From CADCWN01 sp046328475 (GTDB lineage Bacteria > Chloroflexota > Chloroflexia > Thermomicrobiales > CADCWN01): a stretch of 64,000 nucleotides of DNA. Shown one piece after another: positions 26,214 through 35,976 of this stretch; positions within the stretch are counted from its first letter, which is position 1; each line of letters starts with the position of its first letter. The translations under genes were made by a program, and so were the position numbers. The stretch is from the NCBI GenBank assembly GCA_046328475.1, contig JAXLWN010000014.1, forward strand, positions 1-64,000. Direction: 5' to 3'. The notes under the pieces were generated by a model. That model made no database searches, had not been told where the DNA came from, and saw only the letters and a program-made list of their open reading frames with translations.

Positions 26214-28351
26214 ATGGAGCGGCAGATGGTCACGGCAACGGGTTGGGCGCAACGGCTGGCGGGGATAGTTCTCGGGTGCGGGCTGCTGGCGGCGGTGGTC
26301 GTCGCCTGGCGCGTGCTCAGCGACGCAGCGACGCTCTTCGCGCCGGGCATGGCGCTCGTCGGCATCGTCGGGGTGGGCGTGGCCTGTTCCTTCCGTGAAC
26401 GACTGCGGCCTATTGGCAGCATTGCGGCATGGACGGCGGGCACACTCGCAATCGTCCTCGGGCTGCCTCCTCTCGCTCGGCGTCTTCCTGCCCACGGCGG
26501 TCGCCGCGTGGCTCAGCCCCGCGCTCGGGCGCTTTGGCGGGCCACCGGCATTGCTCGCTCGGCGCGCTCGCGCTCATCTACACCGGCGTCCTGCGCCGCC
26601 CGCGCCGCCCGGATGACCGCGCGCTCGACCTCGCTACCCCTGCTCGCCGTGCTCGCGTTCTGGCTCCGCACTCAGCTAGAGCGGCAGATCGCCTTCCGCC
26701 GCCGCCGACCGCGCCGGATATCCTCAATGGGCGCATCGCGCAACTGAACTGGCTCGCGCTCGGCCTCGGCGTTGCCGCGCTGGCGCTGCGCTGGAACGAG
26801 CGCAGCGGGGCGAGTGGGAAACGGCTCTGGCCGCTGGTGGCGCGGGCCTATGGCCGCTGGCTCTGGCGCTGGGGCGCGGTCGCGACCGCGCTCGGGGTGG
26901 CGCTGACGGTCGCGTTTGGCGACGGTGTCCGGCAACTCTTCCTGCCGGCCATCGCCCTGCTCCTCTTCGGCACACCCCTGTTCGGGCTGCAACTCCTCAA
27001 CCTCCGCACCCACCTCCGCAGCAACGCCCGCAAGGTCGGCTGGCTGGTGCTGGTGCTGCTGGCACTCACCTTCGCCTACGCCGCGACGAGCGAAGACTTG
27101 GAAGCGGTCTTCGCGCGCAACACGGTCGAGCGCCGCGTCTTGATCTTCTGGGAAGGCGTCCTGGGCAGCCAGCGGACCGTGCCGACCGCGACCGGCAGCC
27201 TCGCCGGAACCGTGCGCGACGAGACCGGACAACCCGTCGCTGGGGCGAGCGTCGTGGTGGCCGACATCACCGGGCAGGTCTACAGCGCCGTCAGCGGGGC
27301 GGATGGCCGCTATCGCATCGCCGCCATCCCGGCGGGGAACTATCTGCCACTAGCGACGGGTCCGACCTATCGGCAAGCGGGGCGCGCGGGGTGGTTCGGG
27401 CGGGTCGCCACGGTGCGCGGTGAGAGCGCCGCCGAGGGAGTCGATTTCCGGCTGCAGCCGCGCCCCGCCTACGACCCGGCGGCGAACGACAGCCTGAAAC
27501 TCGGCGAGCAGACCGAGATCACCATCGAGAGCCTGCAGACGAGCACCGTCCTGCGCCGCCCCTTCACCTTCACCAATCGCGGCAAGTTGCTGGACGGCGG
27601 GATTGTCCACGAGCCGCTGCCCGACGCTGGCCCCGGCCCCTTCCCGATCCTGCTGATCATCTATCCGGGCGAAGCCGCGTCGTGGGAAGGCGTGTCGGTG
27701 CCGCTCGCCGCGCGGGGCAACGTCGTCATCAGCTACTTCCCGCGCCGCCTGCTCGACCACGACGGCGACCTCGACGACCTGCGCGTGCTGCTGAACCTCG
27801 CGGCGAGCGGGCAGTTCTCCGCGCGCGGCGATGGCGGCCGGATCGTGCTCGTCGGCGGCAGCGTCTCGACAATCTACACCTACCAACTGGCGAAAACCTT
27901 CGCCGGGCAGCCCTTCGCGGCCAACGTCCCGGCGCTGATCCAGTACGGCGGCCTCTTCGACTTCTTCACCTTCCGCCACAGCTGGGAAACGGGCCAGGTG
28001 ACGATCGATCCGGGCATCTCCGAGCTGGAATACCTGATCGTCGCGCTCGGGCGGCCCGACACGCGCCCCGAGTTCTACCTACGGCTCAGCCCGCGCTACG
28101 ATCTCGGCCCCGCGAGCTATCCCGCGACGCTGCTGGTCCACGCCGAGAAGGACATCATCGTGCCGGTCGATCAGAGCACGTTGGCGGCTGCGGGGCTGGG
28201 CGCGGCGGGGATCCCGCACGAGATCCTGCTCTACCCCGACCTCGAACACTATCTCGACATCAGCAAGCGCGACCCGGAACAGCTCGACATGCTGGAGCGG
28301 ACGCTCGCCTTCCTGCAAGTCTGGACCGCCCCCAACCGCCCCCGCCCGTAA
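26214..28351 (+). pseudogene. Membrane protein fused to carboxypeptidase-regulatory-like and alpha/beta-hydrolase domains, 5' part frameshifted
   Basis: From 26720 to the stop the frame is intact: four membrane segments (LNWLALGLGVAALALRW, GAVATALGVALTVAF, LFLPAIALLLFGTPLFGLQL, VGWLVLVLLALTFAYA), a carboxypeptidase-regulatory-like domain (GTVRDETGQPVAGASVVVAD to RYRIAAIPAGNY) and an alpha/beta-hydrolase domain with the Ser in IVLVGGSVSTIY and an Asp/His pair near HAEKDIIVPVDQ and LYPDLEHYLDI. The N-terminus (MERQMVTATG, then ALVGIVGVGVACSF) is linked to it through at least four frame changes between 26450 and 26720. A dienelactone-hydrolase-like role outside the cell is likely. The stop codon overlaps the regulatory box of the next gene. 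Confidence 0.7.
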
Positions 28352-28413
28352 GAAATCCGTAAGTACTGCGTAATCGCGCAACCCTTGCATTCGCATCGCA
28401 CCGGCACTACGCT
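28348..28413 (+). promoter_or_regulatory. OmpR/PhoB-type triple box and sigma-70 promoter of the molybdoenzyme operon
   Basis: GTAAG, GTAAG and GTAAT begin at 28348, 28359 and 28370, exactly 11 bp apart, as expected for direct-repeat sites of winged-helix response regulators. TTGCAT (28385-28390) and TACGCT (28408-28413) with a 17-nt spacer follow directly. Activation by a response regulator is inferred. Confidence 0.6.
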
Positions 28414-28490
28414 GTGGTGAATCGAAGCATCCGGCGCAGAGTCGGCGTCGTACCCTTCTTATAGAGAGGGAACCGCCGCGCAGTTAGCGC

Positions 28491-28558
28491 CCTAACCCAC
28501 GCAGGCGGGTTTTGTGGCGACCGCAGTCGCCTCAGCAGCGGTTTCAACCGCCCACGTC
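28491..28558. repeat. Dispersed 68-bp palindromic repeat, copy A
   Basis: It contains GGCGACCGCAGTCGCC and GCGGTTTCAACCGC palindromes and matches 35877-35945 closely. It lies in the leader of the molybdoenzyme gene. Confidence 0.75.
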
Positions 28559-28568
28559 AGGTCACCAG

Positions 28569-30245
28569 ATGAAACGTTCCCGATTCCAACGCCACCACCG
28601 CGCCGGATTCCTCGCCGGGCTGATCGCCGGGGCGATCGTCACCATCGCGATGTACGTGGCGCGGCAAGTCTTCAACACCTTCTCGCTGCCCGAACTGGTC
28701 GGCTACCGGATCATCGCGCTGCTGCCGCTCTCGACCTTCTCGCTGATGGTCGAGACGTTCGGCCCGAACGCCAAGCAGCTCCTGCTCGTCGGCACGACGA
28801 TCGGGCAGGTGGTCGTCTTCGGCCTGCTCGGCATGCTCTGGGCCAGCCTCGCCTCGGCGCTCCCCGGCGAGGCACGCGGCGAGCGCCGTTTCGCCTCGCT
28901 CTGGAACGCGAATGTCCCCGGCGGCCTCTTCTACGCGATCTTCCTCTTCGTCTTCGTCGAGATCTTGGCCTTCCCGGCGGTGGGGGCCGGGGCGTTCGGC
29001 GCGGAGTTGCTGACGGGGTTGGGGCCGAACACCGTCGCCCTCGCCAGCTACGCCGCCGCCTTCGGCGCGGCGCTCGCGCTGGGTTATCAGCTGCTGATGA
29101 CCCCGCGCCGAGCCGCTGATCTGGAAGGCGCACCGTCCGCTCCCCCCGCGCGCCAGTTGTCCTGCCGCCAGGTTGTCGTCCGCTCGGTCCTGGGCTTCGC
29201 GGCACTGGTCGTCGGGGCCGGGGCGATCTTCGGGCTGACGCGCACCCCGACCGCCCAGGGTGCCGGGCGGCGCGGCGGGCGCGTCGGCAACGGCGACCTG
29301 CCGCCCGAGGTCACGCCGACCGAGGACTTCTACCACGTCTCGAAGAACTTCGTGGACCCGAAGGTCGAGGAAGCGGGCTGGAGTCTCCAGATCGGCGGGA
29401 TGGTCGAGCGCCCCTACAAGTTGACCCTCGCCGAGATCAAGTCGTTGCCCGCCGTCAGCGATTACCGCACCCTCTCCTGCATCAGCAACGAGATCGGCGG
29501 CGATCTGATCTCGAACGCGGGTTGGAAGGGCGTGCGGCTGAAGGACTTGCTCGAAAAGGCCGGGGTGAAGGCGGGCGCGGTCGATGTGGCGCTCTACGCG
29601 CGCGACGGCTACAGCGAGAGTTTCCCGATCGAGAAGGCGCTCGACCCCGATGTGCTGGCCGTCTACGAGATGAACGGGAAGCCGCTCGGCGACGATCACG
29701 GCTTCCCGCTGCGCCTGCTCGTCCCCAACATCTTCGGCATGAAGAACGTCAAGTGGCTGAACCGCGTCGATGTGATCAACTACAACTTCCAGGGTTTCTG
29801 GCAGGAACAGGGCTGGAGCGACATAGCGACCGTTCAGACGATGTCGCGCATCGACTTCCCGCGCAGTCGGCAATTGTTGCCGACGGGCATGAATCGCGTC
29901 GGCGGCATCGCCTTCGCCGGCGGGCGCGGGGTGTCGAAGGTGGAAGTTACCAACGACGGCGGCAAGACCTGGCAGGCGGCGCGCATCCGCCGCCCGCTCG
30001 GGCCGTACACCTGGGTGCTCTGGACCGCCGATTTCAACCTGCCGGAGGGGGAGTACACCATCGCCGTGCGCGCGACCGACGGCACCGGGGCGACGCAGAC
30101 CGACAAGTTCTCCCCTACCCTGCCCGACGGCGCGACCGGCTGGCACACGCTGATCGTCCGCACCGCGCCGGGCGTCCCCGCCCCCTCCCTCGCCCCGATC
30201 GACGATGCGGCCACGCCGGGAGTCAAGGGGCTGTTCACGCCATAG
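28569..30245 (+). CDS. Membrane-anchored sulfite-oxidase-family molybdopterin oxidoreductase
   Basis: The 558-residue product has an N-terminal part with about five membrane segments (FLAGLIAGAIVTIAMYVARQ, IIALLPLSTFSLMV, ILAFPAVGAGAFGAELL and others) and, from about residue 245, a sulfite-oxidase/YedY-type Moco domain. The Mo-ligating cysteine is in RTLSCISNEIGGDLI, and GDDHGFPLRLLVPNIFGMKNVKWL is the Moco-binding signature; a C-terminal dimerisation/Ig-like domain (VEVTNDGGKTWQAARI, WVLWTADFNLPEGEYTI) completes it. It probably works on the outer membrane face. The start ATG at 28569 has a weak AGGT site. The haem-binding gene 100 nt downstream may encode its electron partner. Confidence 0.88.
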   Translation: MKRSRFQRHHRAGFLAGLIAGAIVTIAMYVARQVFNTFSLPELVGYRIIALLPLSTFSLMVETFGPNAKQLLLVGTTIGQVVVFGLLGMLWASLASALPGEARGERRFASLWNANVPGGLFYAIFLFVFVEILAFPAVGAGAFGAELLTGLGPNTVALASYAAAFGAALALGYQLLMTPRRAADLEGAPSAPPARQLSCRQVVVRSVLGFAALVVGAGAIFGLTRTPTAQGAGRRGGRVGNGDLPPEVTPTEDFYHVSKNFVDPKVEEAGWSLQIGGMVERPYKLTLAEIKSLPAVSDYRTLSCISNEIGGDLISNAGWKGVRLKDLLEKAGVKAGAVDVALYARDGYSESFPIEKALDPDVLAVYEMNGKPLGDDHGFPLRLLVPNIFGMKNVKWLNRVDVINYNFQGFWQEQGWSDIATVQTMSRIDFPRSRQLLPTGMNRVGGIAFAGGRGVSKVEVTNDGGKTWQAARIRRPLGPYTWVLWTADFNLPEGEYTIAVRATDGTGATQTDKFSPTLPDGATGWHTLIVRTAPGVPAPSLAPIDDAATPGVKGLFTP

Positions 30246-30280
30246 CCGCAGCCCTCACCCCGCCGTGCTGCGGCACGGCA

Positions 30281-30307
30281 CCACTCTCCCAGGCGCTGGG
30301 AGAGTGG
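30281..30307 (+). terminator. Terminator-like palindrome between the molybdoenzyme and haem-binding genes
   Basis: CCACTCTCCCAG and its perfect complement form a 12-bp stem with a 3-nt loop. It lacks a T-run, so it may cause partial termination or be a dispersed repeat. Confidence 0.4.
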
Positions 30308-30345
30308 TCGTCTCCAGTCGAGACAAAACGCAACCGGAGTAGGCA

Positions 30346-30825
30346 GTGCGCTGGCGCAAGAAGCTGGGATGGGTGGGCGGGATGCTGATCGCGCTCTTCC
30401 TGCTCCTCCAGGCGGTCCCGTATGGCCGCGCGCACGAGAATCCGGGGGTGGTGCGGGAGCCGCCGTGGGATAGCCCGCGCACGCGGGAGCTGGCGGTGCG
30501 CGCCTGCTTCGACTGCCACAGCAACGAGAGCGCCTGGCCCTGGTACAGCAACGTCGCCCCGGCCTCCTGGTACGTGCAGCGCCACGTCGAGGAGGGGCGC
30601 GAGAAGCTGAATTTCTCGGAGTTCGGCATCGGCGCGCAGGAGACGAGCGAGTCGGACCAGGTGGTGCGGTTCGGGACGATGCCGCCCGGCTACTACACCC
30701 CGCTGCACCCCCCCGCGCGCCTCAGCGACGCCGAGCGCGACGAGCTGGTGCGCGGCCTGCAAGCGACCTTCGGCATCCGCCGTCGCGGGGCCGCATTACC
30801 GGCCGAGGCACCGACCATCCCCTAG
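30346..30825 (+). CDS. Haem-binding domain protein (cytochrome-c-like)
   Basis: The 159-residue product has an N-terminal membrane anchor (GWVGGMLIALFLLLQAVPYG) and a haem-binding domain with the c-type motif ACFDCHSNESAWPWYS, followed by VAPASWYVQRHVEEGREKLNFSEF, typical of the PF14376 haem_bd family; the motif CFDCH gives the CxxCH attachment site and a later Met (FGTMPPGYYTPLHP) is a plausible axial ligand. It starts at a GTG with GGAG 6 nt upstream. Its position behind the molybdoenzyme suggests it accepts electrons from that enzyme, which is an inference from context. Confidence 0.85.
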   Translation: MRWRKKLGWVGGMLIALFLLLQAVPYGRAHENPGVVREPPWDSPRTRELAVRACFDCHSNESAWPWYSNVAPASWYVQRHVEEGREKLNFSEFGIGAQETSESDQVVRFGTMPPGYYTPLHPPARLSDAERDELVRGLQATFGIRRRGAALPAEAPTIP

Positions 30826-30937
30826 CAACGCAGCGGCGAGGCTAAATGCCTCCCCTGTTCCCTGCCCCCACACATCGCAGCAGGTCGGACTCGTCCATCG
30901 CCCAATCCCCAGTTAAACAAGTGCAATGGTCAGCCAC

Positions 30938-31005
30938 TTAGTCAATATTGACTAATTACTGGTGATACGTTATGCTACTCGCAACGGATAGTCCATCGTG
31001 ACTAT
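30938..31005 (+). promoter_or_regulatory. MFS promoter with two TAGTC-N6-GACTA operators
   Basis: The 18-bp perfect palindrome TTAGTCAATATTGACTAA (30938-30955) contains the -35 TTGACT (30948-30953); 17 nt later is TATGCT (30971-30976). A second operator, ATAGTC-CATCGT-GACTAT (30988-31005), covers the likely transcription start. Centres are 50 bp apart. A MarR- or TetR-type repressor is likely; its gene is not adjacent. Confidence 0.75.
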
Positions 31006-31167
31006 TCAGTGGTGAATCTGGCTCGGCCAGCGGGTGGCGCGACCGGCCCGCAGCCGCGCAGGCCGCGCACCGGAGCCGCTTCCAGGCATCGAGCCGATTG
31101 GTACCGCATCTCATGCCGTGTTCACCCACGCAGGCAACCACAGCGCATTCGCCAGGAGCATGGAGCC

Positions 31168-32790
31168 ATGGAGACCAGGGAACAGACTCCCGACCGTCGC
31201 CGCTGGTTGGGGATGGCGATCCTCAGCCTCGGCGTCTCGATGATCATCATCGACGCGACCATCGTCAACGTCGCCATCCCGGCGATCATCAAGTCGCTGA
31301 ATATCGAGTTGGGCGACGCGGAGTGGATCAACAGCATCTACTCGCTCGTCTTCGCCTCCCTGCTGATCACCCTCGGGCGGGTGGGCGATCTGGTGGGGCG
31401 GCGGCGGATGTTCATGATCGGCCTCGGCATCTTCGTCGCCGCCAGCATGCTCGCCGGCCTCGCGCCCAATAGCGGGCTGCTGATCGCCGCGCGCCTCATC
31501 CAGGGCATCGGCGGCGCGATGATCCTCCCCTCCACCCTCTCGACCGTGAACGCCACCTTCCAGGGGCGCGACCGCGCGATCGCCTTCGGCATCTGGGGCT
31601 CGGTCATCGGCGGCATGGCCGCGCTCGGCCCGCTGCTCGGCGGCTGGCTGACCACCTCGTTCTCCTGGCACTGGGCCTTCTACATCAACCTGCCGATCGG
31701 GCTGATCGTCCTCGCCGGGGCGCTGGCCTGGGTGCGCGAGAGCCGCGACGAAACGGCGCGGCCCGGCTTCGACCTGCCGGGATTCTTCGCCAGCACCATC
31801 GGCCTCGGCAGCCTCGTCTTCGGCCTGATCGAGGGGCAGCGCTACGGCTGGCTCCGCCCGACGAAAGCGTTCGCGCTCGGCTCGTGGACCTGGCCGCTGG
31901 ACAACGTCTCGATCGTCCCCTTCGCGTTCGTCCTCGCCCTCCTCGGCCTGTCGCTCTTCCTGCTGATCGAGATCCGGCGCGGCCGGGCGGGGCAACCGGC
32001 CCTGATCGACCTGAAGCTTTTCCGGTTCCGCAGCTTCAGCTTCGGCAACATCGCCGCGTCGATCGTCAGCCTCGGCGAGTTGGGGATGGTCTTCGTGCTG
32101 CCGCTCTTCCTGCAAGGCGTCCTCGGCTTCAGCGCCTTCCGCACCGGCCTGCTCCTGGTGGCCCTGGCGGCCGGGAGCTTCCTGGCCGGGCCGAGCGCGG
32201 TCGCCCTGGCGCGGCGGATCGGCCCGCGCCGGGTCGTCACCACCGGCATGGGGCTGGAGGTGCTCGCGATCTTCAGCCTCAGCCTGATCCTCTCGCCCAC
32301 CATGTCCGCCTGGGCGCTGGTCCCCTCGCTCTTCGTCTACGGCATCGGCATCGGGCTGGCGACGGCGCAGCTCACCAGCGTGGTGCTGGCCGATGTCCCG
32401 GCGAACCGCTCCGGGCAGGCGTCGGGGATGCAGAGCACCTTCCGCCAGGTCGGCTCGGCGCTCGGCATCGCGATCCTCGGGACCGTGCTGGCGGTGAGCC
32501 TCGGCAACGAGACGGCCGACCGCCTGGCGCAAATACCCAACCTCTCGCCGGAAGTGCGCGCCCAGACGGTGGAACTGGTCAAGGCCACGGCCGGGCAGAT
32601 CCTCGGCGAACTGCGCAATCGCCCGGATGCCGCCGCGCTCGTCACGGTGATCGGGCAGGCGCTCACCGATGCCGCGCGCCGGGCGGCGCTGGTCGCCTCC
32701 CTCTTCGTCTTGCTCGGCTTCGGCGCGAGCTGGTTGCTGCCCGACACGCGCATCCCGAGCAGCCCGCCGAGGCCGAAGGCAGGCAGGCAC
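31168..32790 (+). CDS. MFS transporter, DHA2 (14-TM drug exporter) family
   Basis: The protein is a 14-helix drug:H+ antiporter of the EmrB/QacA type. The N-terminus WLGMAILSLGVSMIIIDATI, motif A GRVGDLVGRRRMF, motif C-like GPLLGGWLTTSFSWHWAFYI and the repeated VLADVPANRSGQASGMQST segment are diagnostic. The ATG at 31168 has AGGAG upstream; a GTG at 31009 would include unconserved residues. Homology ends near 32790 (GASWLLPDTRI), but the frame stays open to 33597, so the true stop was probably lost by a shift; I give the homologous end. Expression is predicted to be repressed through the paired operators upstream. Confidence 0.85.
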
Positions 32791-33023
32791 CGCGCGCTCA
32801 CCGAAGCCTCGACGCGGGGCCTACACTGGCACGACGAGTCGCGCGTGCCGAGAAACAGAGGACACTGCGGGCGCGAGGGATGTTCTCTGCGCCCGTCCCA
32901 TTCCGACGCGGCGCGCGACCACCCCGCCCCAACGCTGTTTCACGCCCTGGGGGTTCCCGCGCCTGCGCGCCCCGAGACAGGGTCGCGGGTGGCCGAGGAG
33001 ACTTCCCGTGAACGGATGGGGGA

Positions 33024-34082
33024 GTGTGTGCGATTCGAGACCACCAACACGACGAAGCAAGCGCCAACGACCCGCCAGAACGGGCAACGGACAAACCCGC
33101 AGCGAACCGGAGCGCCGCGCCGACGCCGGGCGAGCAATCGGCCGCAGTTGCCGCCGATCCGGCCCGCCGCCGCTCGCGCTGGTCATTGTGGTCGCGGCAA
33201 TCGCGCTGATCCTCGTCTACGCTCCGTTCCCTATCGCCAGGCGATCGACGTCGGCGGACCCGGCGACCGGCGCCGCCACGCTCGGCTTCTTCGACCGCGA
33301 GCGCAGTACCCCGCCGGGGCCACCTATCGCTGGACCGACACCGACTCGACGCTGATTTCCGCGCCGCCGGCTTCGCCTTCCTGGCCAACCGCCTGGTCGG
33401 CCTCGAACTCGACCTCGTGGTCACCGTCCGGCGGGCGCCGCCGCGCCGCGCGCCGTCGCGGTGAAATGCGCCCCGGTGGGCGAGGCGACCGTGACCGGGG
33501 AGAGCAAGTCGCGCTTCGCCGTCGGCAACGGCCAGGTGGCGGCGTGGATACCGCTGTCACCCTGACCACCGCCGATACCTTCACGCCGGCCTGGTGACTG
33601 CCGCCAGCTCGGCGTGGCGGTCCTCAGCCTCGGCCACAATTGCGCAGGACCCGGTGACGGGATCGCCCTACCGCCGGTCGGCGCGTGGTGGCGCTGGCTC
33701 GCCACGATCGCGCCTGCGTGGAGCGTGGCATTGGCGTTGCTGCGCCGCCACGAGCGCGCGGCGCTGTTGCCGCTGGCGTCGTCGTGCTGCTGGCGCTGCT
33801 CGCCGCGCTCGATCGCGGGCGCTTCTGGAACATATCCATCTGCTGCTGCTGGCGCTCGGTGCCCAGCCGGTCGTCTGGCGGCGCGATCCGCGCGCTGGTC
33901 GGCACGCATTCCTCGATTTCACTGGGCGACGCTGGGGACTACGCCCGCCGCTGGTCGCGCTCGCCGCGATCCCCGCCCCGCCGCCGCGCAGGCGCTCCTC
34001 AGTTCCAAGCAGCAACCGATCTCGCGCTTATCATCGGTGCTCCTCGGGTTGGCGCTGGCGCTGGTTGCCCTGCTCGTGGTAG
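33024..34082 (+). pseudogene. Fragmented membrane protein of GT-C type (first copy)
   Basis: Recognisable pieces lie in different plus frames: a polar N-terminus (HQHDEASANDPPERATDKP), a membrane segment ALVIVVAAIALILVYAPF, YRQAIDVGGPGD, YRWTDTDSTL, AGFAFLANRLVGLELDLVVT, VALALLRRHERAALLPLA and a last membrane stretch LLGLALALVALLVVGASL. This order (TM, DVGGPGD.. YRWT.. beta-sandwich, TMs) occurs in large surface-glycosylation membrane proteins of Chloroflexi. I count at least five shifts, and a TAG at 34082 in one frame may be the original stop. Exact borders are uncertain. Confidence 0.55.
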
Positions 34083-34166
34083 GGGCGAGTCTGCGACCCG
34101 CCCGGTGCTGGAGGCAAACGTGTCGCCAGCGGCCATACCACGCGCGGGTCGCAGACCCGCCCCTAC
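34079..34166. repeat. Palindromic element with 23-bp arms
   Basis: The arms 34079-34101 and 34144-34166 (GTAGGGGCGAGTCTGCGACC.. and complement) match at 22 of 23 positions and enclose 42 nt. It lies exactly between the two shattered GT-C genes. Confidence 0.8.
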
Positions 34167-34169
34167 CCG

Positions 34170-35855
34170 ATGCGACGCCCGAGGTTGCACACGCGAGCAC
34201 CACCCGCACGGAACTGCTGGTGCTCGCTGGCATCCTGGTGCTCGCCGCCGCCGCGCGCTTCTGGCGGCTCGGCGAGATCCCGTTCGGCTCTGGCGGCGAC
34301 GAGGCGCTGGATGCGCTGGTGGCGCATTCGCATCCTCACCGGCTCGACGGCCGTCCGCCATTGGTCTACGAGCTGGAATTCCGCTGCCCGGCTCTATCCG
34401 CTGCTGATCGCCGGGGTCTTCCGCCTCTTCGGGGAGAACATCGCCAGCCTGCGCGGTCTCACCGCCGCCGCCGGGGTCGGGGCGTCGCGGCGCTCTGGCT
34501 CGTCGCGCCAGTTTCTGGGGCCGCGCGTCGCGCTGGTCGCGGCGCTGCTGAGCGCGCGGTCGGTTCCTGGCGGGTCAGCATCGACCGTCTGGCCTTCGAC
34601 ACCGCCCCGACCACGCTCTGCACCCTCGGCGCGTTCGCCGCCTTCCTCTACGGCGGCGGCGGTGCGGGCGGGACGGCGCGGCCTGTGGCAATTCGCGCTG
34701 GCGGGGCTGCTGGGCGGGCTGGCGATCTACTGCTACTACCCCGGCCGCTTCGCGCTGCCGGTGCTGGCGGGCGCGGCGCTCGTGCTGATCGTGCGCGACC
34801 GGCTCACCTTCCTCCGTCGCGCGGCCCTGGCCGGGCCTGATCCTCGTCGCCCTGGTCGCCGCGCTGACGCTGGTGCCGCTCGGCGCTACGCGGTCGAGCA
34901 ACCGACAACTTCTTCAAGCGCACCGAGCAGGTCTTCCTGCTCGCCGATAATCAGTTGGAGGGGTTGACGAAGTTGAGGCGGTCGAGCGCAACCTGCTGCG
35001 CCACGTCGTGATGTTCAACTGGGAGGCTTTGAACGCGCGCCACCACGCGCCGCTGGCCGATGCTCGACGCCGTGACCGCGCCCTTCTTCGCGCTGGGGCT
35101 GGCGCTCACGCTCGCGGCGGCGGTGCGCTTCGACTTCGGGGCGCTCTTCCTGTTCGGCTGGCTGGCGCACTGCTCGCCCCCAGCATCGTCCTCGGTAGAC
35201 GCGCCGAGCGCCGTCCGCGCGATGGACGCCCCCGCCGCCTACCTGCTCGCCGCCATCGGTGTCGTCGCGCTCTGGGAGCGGTTGGCGGCGCGCGACGCGC
35301 CCGGCTGGCTGCGCCGGGCGGCCTCGGCCTTCATCGTCGCGGCGGGGCTGGCGCTGGCAGTCGGCATCAACCTCTGGCTCTACTTCATCCGCCTGCCGGG
35401 CGACCGGCGCGTGCCGGGTAAATTCCAGCATGTCGGCGAGACGCGCGCGGGGCTGGCCGTCGCCGCCGCGCACGAGCTTACCTCGAGCGTGGTCGCCTAC
35501 GTCCCCCGCGTCTTCCTCACCGGCGGCTCCTACGAGGTGCTGCGCTTCACGGCAGGCGACGCGACCCTGCGCGAACTCCTGCCGACCTCCGCCGCGCCTG
35601 CTGGCCTGGCCCGGGCTGCTCCTCCTGGTCATCCGCAGCGAAGAACTCGACTTCGACGAGCAACTCGCCACCGCCCGCCGCTTTGCCGCCGCCGCCGGGT
35701 TGCGCGAACTCGGCGGCGTCAGCCCGCCGGGGGGCGGTGCGCCGGTCTACGTAGCCTTCGGCAGGATAGCCAGGAAAGTGCGCGGTGGATGGAGGCGTTG
35801 GCCGTTGAAACCACAACTGGGGGCTGCGGCCACAAGACCCGCCTGCGCGGGTTAG
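34170..35855 (+). pseudogene. Fragmented GT39/ArnT-like membrane glycosyltransferase (second copy)
   Basis: The three plus frames contain, in order, ELLVLAGILVLAAAARFWRL, GEIPFGSGGDEALDAL (a GT-C first-loop acidic motif), LYPLLIAGVFRLFGENIASL, VSIDRLAFDTAPTTLC, LGGLAIYCYYPGRFALPVL, FNWEALNARHHAPLA, AAYLLAAIGVVALWERLA and a C-terminal soluble part SSVVAYVPRVFLTGGSYEVL to GLRELGGVSPPGG. Together they make one GT-C enzyme of about 560 residues broken by at least seven shifts. No internal nonsense codon is needed to explain it. It follows the first broken copy after the 23-bp-arm palindrome. Confidence 0.65.
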
Positions 35856-35945
35856 GTGCTGGCCTGCACGGTGGGACCTAACCGACGCAGGTCGGTTTCG
35901 GTGGCGACCGCAGTCGCCCTCAGCCGCGTTTCAACCGCCCACGTC
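35836..35945. repeat. Dispersed palindromic repeat, copy B, within a longer hairpin
   Basis: 35877-35945 matches 28491-28558. Its first part (CCTAACCGACGCAGGTCGG) also pairs with GACCCGCCTGCGCGGGTTAGG at 35836-35860, giving an extended hairpin after the broken glycosyltransferase. Confidence 0.75.
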
Positions 35946-35976
35946 CCCCGCGCCCCTTGCACCCGCCGCACCTGTG

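Noticed and set aside
31009..31167. In-frame upstream extension of the MFS gene from a GTG at 31009
   Set aside because: It is not conserved in character, would start within a few bases of the second operator, and the ATG at 31168 has a proper ribosome-binding site.
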